Shown here piece after piece: positions 14,912 through 16,091 of a DNA stretch of 16,091 nt. The DNA is from CAVRZY01 sp963725415 (GTDB lineage: Bacteria > Acidobacteriota > Terriglobia > Bryobacterales > Bryobacteraceae): contig CAVRZY010000040.1 in the NCBI GenBank assembly GCA_963725415.1, positions 1 to 16,091 on the forward strand, read 5' to 3'. The notes beneath the pieces are model-generated. The model saw nothing but the letters and a program-made list of their open reading frames with translations. It did not search any database and had not been told where the DNA came from. Both the position numbers and the translations under genes were made by a program. Each line of letters opens with the position of its first letter. Position 1 is the stretch's first letter.

Positions 14912-15332
14912 ATGCAAGACTTCCGCGCGTTTCTCCAGGTCAATTGGATAGCCGTCCTGCTCGGCGGCCTCCTCAGCATGGCGCTCGGCTTCCTCTGGTA
15001 CCTGGCCGCTGTTCGGCAAGCTTTGGCTTCGCAGCATCGGCAAGAAGGCGGAGGACCTCGAGAGCTCACAGGTGATCTACCTCCTCGCTTTCGTCGCCGC
15101 ACTGGTAACCTGGGCCGCTCATCGCCGCGCTGATTGGCGGGCTCGGAGTCTCCACGTGGTGGCGGGGAGCGGTTGTCGGCGCAGTTGTCTCCGTCGGGAT
15201 AGGGGCCGCGGCCCGCCCTGACGGCAACGGGCCTTGCTCCGCAACACGATCTCCTCCTGGCTGCTTTCGCTTTGTACAGGCTTCGCCCTGTACACTGTGG
15301 AGGGGGCCGTGTTCGCTCTCTGGAAGCTGTAG
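14912..15332 (+). pseudogene. DUF1761-type small membrane protein, frameshifted
   Basis: Reading across frames gives a protein of about 140 residues. It starts MQDFRAFLQVNWIAVLLGG, then LSMALGFLWY, PLFGKLWLRSIGKKAEDLE, VIYLLAFVAALVTWA, IAALIGGLGVSTWWRGAVVG and FALYTVEGAVFALWKL with a TAG stop. The tryptophan-tyrosine end of helix 1 followed by LFGK.W and four hydrophobic segments is the DUF1761 pattern, a family of unknown function. Frame changes lie near 15003-15008, 15117-15121, about 15218 and about 15280. As in the neighbouring genes, the residues remain family-like on both sides of each break, so errors in the sequence are the likely cause. No strong ribosome-binding site precedes the ATG. 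Confidence 0.6.
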
Positions 15333-15411
15333 ACTTTCGCAGGATCTACAGAATTCGCGGCCTTATTCCCTGACATGGGAAAGGTAGGACACAATCTGCC
15401 ATTCCTGGTAT

Positions 15412-15416
15412 AGGAG
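15412..15416 (+). promoter_or_regulatory. Ribosome-binding site of the tyrosine leader ORF
   Basis: AGGAG sits eight bases before the ATG at 15425. Its quality is what marks the following 28-codon frame as translated rather than accidental. Confidence 0.65.
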
Positions 15417-15424
15417 ACCTTGAA

Positions 15425-15508
15425 ATGAGAATTCGCTCGCACTTGGCCAATCGCTTCTATGGCCCCAACTATTATCGCAGCCACACTCGAGGTGTCGAGC
15501 CGCGATGA
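15425..15508 (+). CDS. Tyrosine-rich leader peptide of tyrS (candidate attenuator peptide)
   Basis: A 27-residue ORF, too short for normal gene finders: MRIRSHLAN, then RFYGPNYYRSH, then TRGVEPR, stop TGA. Tyrosines are residues 12, 16 and 17, encoded by TAT at 15458, 15470 and 15473. The frame has AGGAG eight bases upstream, ends 26 bases before an intrinsic terminator and 82 bases before the tyrS start. It fits a regulatory leader peptide on which the ribosome stalls when charged tyrosyl-tRNA is scarce. The peptide has no recognisable domain and need have no function of its own. Against it: the surrounding segment carries indel errors, so the exact frame should be confirmed. In its favour, the SD, the Tyr codons, the stop and the downstream RNA folds fit one mechanism. 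Confidence 0.65.
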   Translation: MRIRSHLANRFYGPNYYRSHTRGVEPR

Positions 15509-15555
15509 CGGGGTAGTGCGCTTTGCGCCTTCACAGCCCCCGGGCTTCGGCTCGG
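15486..15555 (+). promoter_or_regulatory. Candidate antiterminator / anti-antiterminator of the tyrS leader
   Basis: Two mutually exclusive folds are visible. Fold A: CTCGA (15486-15490) pairs with TCGAG (15495-15499). Fold B (antiterminator): TCGAGCCG (15495-15502) pairs with CGGCTCGG (15548-15555; seven Watson-Crick pairs and one G-U), with CGGGG (15509-15513) and CCCCG (15538-15542) nested inside and GCGC-TTT-GCGC (15518-15528) at the tip. Fold B uses both the 5' arm and the loop-proximal 3' arm of the terminator, so the two cannot coexist. A ribosome stalled on the tandem Tyr codons would cover the start of fold A and favour fold B. Pairings were found by eye; energies were not computed. 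Confidence 0.55.
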
Positions 15556-15564
15556 GGGCTTTTT
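15535..15564 (+). terminator. Intrinsic terminator in the tyrS leader
   Basis: AGCCCCCGGGC (15535-15545) pairs with GCTCGGGGGCT (15550-15560) through 11 pairs, including one G-U, around a UUCG tetraloop (15546-15549) closed by C-G. The T-run is 15560-15564. It lies between the leader ORF and tyrS, not after a gene, which is the position of an attenuator. Confidence 0.85.
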
Positions 15565-15578
15565 CATTCTTCGGCCGT

Positions 15579-15585
15579 AAGGAGG
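15579..15585 (+). promoter_or_regulatory. Ribosome-binding site of tyrS
   Basis: AAGGAGG, a near-perfect Shine-Dalgarno sequence, lies five bases before the ATG at 15591 and fixes the tyrS start. It is downstream of the terminator and not part of its stem, so control should act on transcription rather than on ribosome access. Confidence 0.75.
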
Positions 15586-15590
15586 ACGAC

Positions 15591-16091
15591 ATGGACCGCA
15601 CGATCACCGAACAGGTCCGCACTCTCATGCAGGGAACCGAATACGGCGATGAAGGGCTGAAGCAGCGCATGACCGCTGAGCTCGCGGAGCGACTGGAAAA
15701 AGCGCGGACTGAAGGAAGGCCCCTGCGGGTCTATTGCGGCTTCGATCCGCGAACCTCGGATCTCCATATCGGGCATTCGGTTCCCATGCGGAAGCTCAGG
15801 CAATTCCAAGACTTCGGTCACGACGTGTCTTTCGTCGTAGGTACCTACACGGCTTGCATCGGCGATCCATCGGACAAGAGTGACCCGCGCGACGTCCTGG
15901 ACCGTGATCGAGTCAGGGAGAACGGACGAACGTATGCGGGCGGGGCTTCCGCATCTTGGACCCTGAAGAGGACTCGGGTGCTTTTCAACGATAAGTGGCT
16001 CGCCTCTCTTTCCTTCGGCTGACATCATCGGCCTTGCGAAAAACTTCACCCTTCAGCAGTTCCTCGTACGCGACAACTTCCGTCACCGGTG
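15591..16091 (+). CDS. tyrS: Tyrosyl-tRNA synthetase, 5' part, frameshifted
   Basis: Class I aminoacyl-tRNA synthetase that charges tRNA-Tyr in the cytoplasm. About 165 of the usual ~400 residues are present. The Rossmann core appears as RVYCGFDPRTSDLHIGHSVP (the HIGH motif is H-I-G-H), then MRKLRQFQDFGHDVSFVVGT and YTACIGDPSDKSDPR. RVLFNDKWLASLSF and then IIGLAKNFTLQQFLVRDNF follow in the right order. KMSKS lies beyond the window. Between about 15940 and 15970 the reading slips out of frame and back (expected AFRILDPE), and an extra G near 16017 shifts it again, creating a false TGA at 16020. The gene is essential in most bacteria, so these are probably sequence errors. It is preceded by a complete-looking tyrosine attenuator. 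Confidence 0.85.

Noticed and set aside
15500..15545. T-box riboswitch for tyrS
   Set aside because: The conserved T-box sequence (TGGNACCGCG type) and its antiterminator bulge are absent; GGGTAGTGCG is only a superficial match. The Tyr leader ORF explains the region better.

Overview
The window is GC-rich and densely coded. Its first ~13.9 kb looks like a chromosome segment of a heterotrophic acidobacterium, with a Bryobacterales/Solibacter-type gene content. That assignment is inferred from gene mix and style: many twin-arginine (Tat) exported sugar- and sulfate-ester-handling enzymes, sugar isomerase and Gfo/Idh/MocA paralogues, short 4-nt ATGA gene overlaps, and large extragenic palindromes. 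No rRNA or tRNA gene was seen.

Layout. 2-691: 3' part of a thiamine-dependent 2-oxoacid dehydrogenase E1 beta region. 692-840: a long fold-back element between converging genes. 841-3410 (minus): a translationally coupled pair, a multi-spanning GT-C-like glycosyltransferase followed by a UbiA-family decaprenyl-phosphate phosphoribosyltransferase-like enzyme, probably for lipid-linked sugar metabolism. 3501-12712: a set of catabolic or exported enzymes. These are a sulfatase (+), a Gfo/Idh/MocA oxidoreductase and HpcH/HpaI aldolase operon (-), a Tat-targeted fumarylacetoacetate-hydrolase-family protein (+), a nucleotide pyrophosphatase-like phosphodiesterase and sugar isomerase operon (-), an exported carbon-nitrogen hydrolase (+) and a second Gfo/Idh/MocA oxidoreductase (+). 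Together they fit scavenging and periplasmic or cytoplasmic processing of sulfated or phosphorylated sugars and sugar acids. 13015-13872: S-methyl-5'-thioadenosine phosphorylase.

From about 13982 to the end the character changes abruptly. An HtrA/DegP protease starts in mid-protein, then come a DUF1761-type membrane protein and the start of tyrosyl-tRNA synthetase. All three are broken by many small insertions and deletions, whereas no such break was found in the preceding 13.9 kb. The best explanation is an assembly chimera or error-rich contig end, possibly from a different organism, rather than real pseudogenes.

The most interesting item lies in that last segment. Immediately before tyrS is a short ORF (15425-15508) with an excellent ribosome-binding site and three tyrosine codons, two in tandem. 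It is followed by a textbook intrinsic terminator with a UUCG tetraloop, and by sequences able to form mutually exclusive anti-antiterminator and antiterminator helices. This is a complete candidate for ribosome-mediated transcription attenuation of a tyrosyl-tRNA synthetase gene by tyrosine supply.
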